Origin: Anaeromyces robustus | Taxonomy: Eukaryota; Neocallimastigomycota; Neocallimastigomycetes; Neocallimastigales; Neocallimastigaceae | Assembly (NCBI GenBank): GCA_002104895.1 | Contig: MCFG01000143.1 | Coordinates: 95,001-146,549, forward strand | DNA length: 51,549 bases | Direction: 5' to 3' | Shown: in pieces, positions 51,148 to 51,549 of the stretch | Numbering within the stretch: the stretch's first letter is position 1 | Layout of the letters: each line of letters begins with the position of its first letter | Position numbers and translations under genes: made by a program | Notes under the pieces: generated by a model | Databases searched by the model: none | What the model saw: the letters and a program-made list of their open reading frames with translations, nothing else | What the model was told of the DNA's origin: nothing

Positions 51148-51549
51148 ATTTTCATATATATCTTAAAAAGTTGTGGAGTTGAAAATGAAGCTTTTTCTGA
51201 ATTATCAATAAATTATTATAATTGTTATATATATAATATCTATTAATAATATAAAAAAAAAATGATGTTTGAAGAAACATTTATATTATATATATATACT
51301 AAGCATAAATAATATAAAGAAAATTAGCAAATTCATTCTTTAATTAAAAGAATAAAAATTCAATAAAATAAAAAATTTTTGGTTTAAAAAATTCAATAAT
51401 AGTTATAAATATAAAATTAAAAAAAAAAATTCCAAAAAAAAAAAAAAATTAATAATTTACAAAGAATAAGATAAATAAATTTATTAATTCATTATAAATT
51501 TTTTATATAAATTTACTTATTAATTACTTCTTTGTTTCAAATTCAGGTA
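49420..51549. other. AT desert at the right edge, with coding relics
   Basis: Poly(T) tracts (49937-49966, 51113-51146), TTTG/TTTA arrays (49829-49930) and several coding-like pieces: + strand MHNDDQLTLYG (49968-50002), minus-strand IWIIEKTFDFMEGIFKNKPN (50236-50163), a + strand Asn-rich run at about 50549-50690, and the fragments at 50960-51245. At the very edge, minus-strand 51549-51524 could be the last codons (PEFETKK, stop) of a gene beyond the window. No complete gene is seen. Confidence 0.45.
50960..51110 (-). pseudogene. Minus-strand coding relic, C-terminal piece
   Basis: The minus strand reads LKNSTLSKFFIINIYNSKFD then ALISNKK and a TAA; a shifted frame continues IDYFRDLISYLNSS to a TGA near 50963. 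One frame change separates two good coding blocks. On the other strand 51147-51245 also reads as coding (FIYILKSCGVENEAFSELS..), so strand assignment for the neighbourhood is unsure. Confidence 0.3.

Overview
The window looks like nuclear DNA of an anaerobic gut fungus (Neocallimastigomycota) or a close relative. I infer this from extremely AT-rich intergenic deserts packed with A/T homopolymers and tri-, tetra-, penta- and hexanucleotide microsatellites, short AT-rich GT..AG introns, asparagine-rich insertions in proteins, and a secreted protein ending in a fungal CBM1 cellulose-binding module. The standard nuclear code fits every gene. No rRNA, tRNA or CRISPR array was recognised.

Layout. 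An acyltransferase-like gene (385-1656, +) is followed by a 7 kb desert carrying the remains of at least one decayed + strand gene. A three-exon type II membrane glycosyltransferase-like gene lies at 8687-10504 (-). A second desert (10.5-16.0 kb) holds microsatellites, a MITE-like inverted repeat and decayed minus-strand coding fragments. A secreted CBM1 protein (16079-17107, +) follows, then an isolated GC-rich 147 bp islet (17712-17858), then a three-exon purple-acid-phosphatase-like, membrane-anchored ectoenzyme (17966-19912, -). After a 5 kb desert comes the most striking segment (24.8-41.9 kb): two divergently transcribed full-length ABCB/MDR-type transporters (24851-30399, - and 37280-41918, +). 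About the last 3.0 kb of their coding sequence is essentially identical and forms a large inverted repeat. Between them lies a secreted subtilisin-like protease with an 8-cysteine chitin-binding-like module (32039-34371, -), which carries a one-base frameshift. The right part has a seven-TM orphan protein (44720-45676, -), a small hypothetical protein (48940-49419, +) and deserts with more coding relics.

Functional reading. No operon-like organisation exists or is expected. The secreted CBM1 protein, the chitin-binding-like protease, the ectophosphatase, the Golgi-type glycosyltransferase-like protein and two multidrug-type exporters suit a fungus living on plant fibre among microbes, but nothing here proves that they act together. 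The paired transporters look like a recent inverted duplication or gene-conversion pair. They share a TATA-like promoter block and the same intron, while their first ~370 codons have diverged and one copy has a 230 bp tandem duplication covering part of its first exon.
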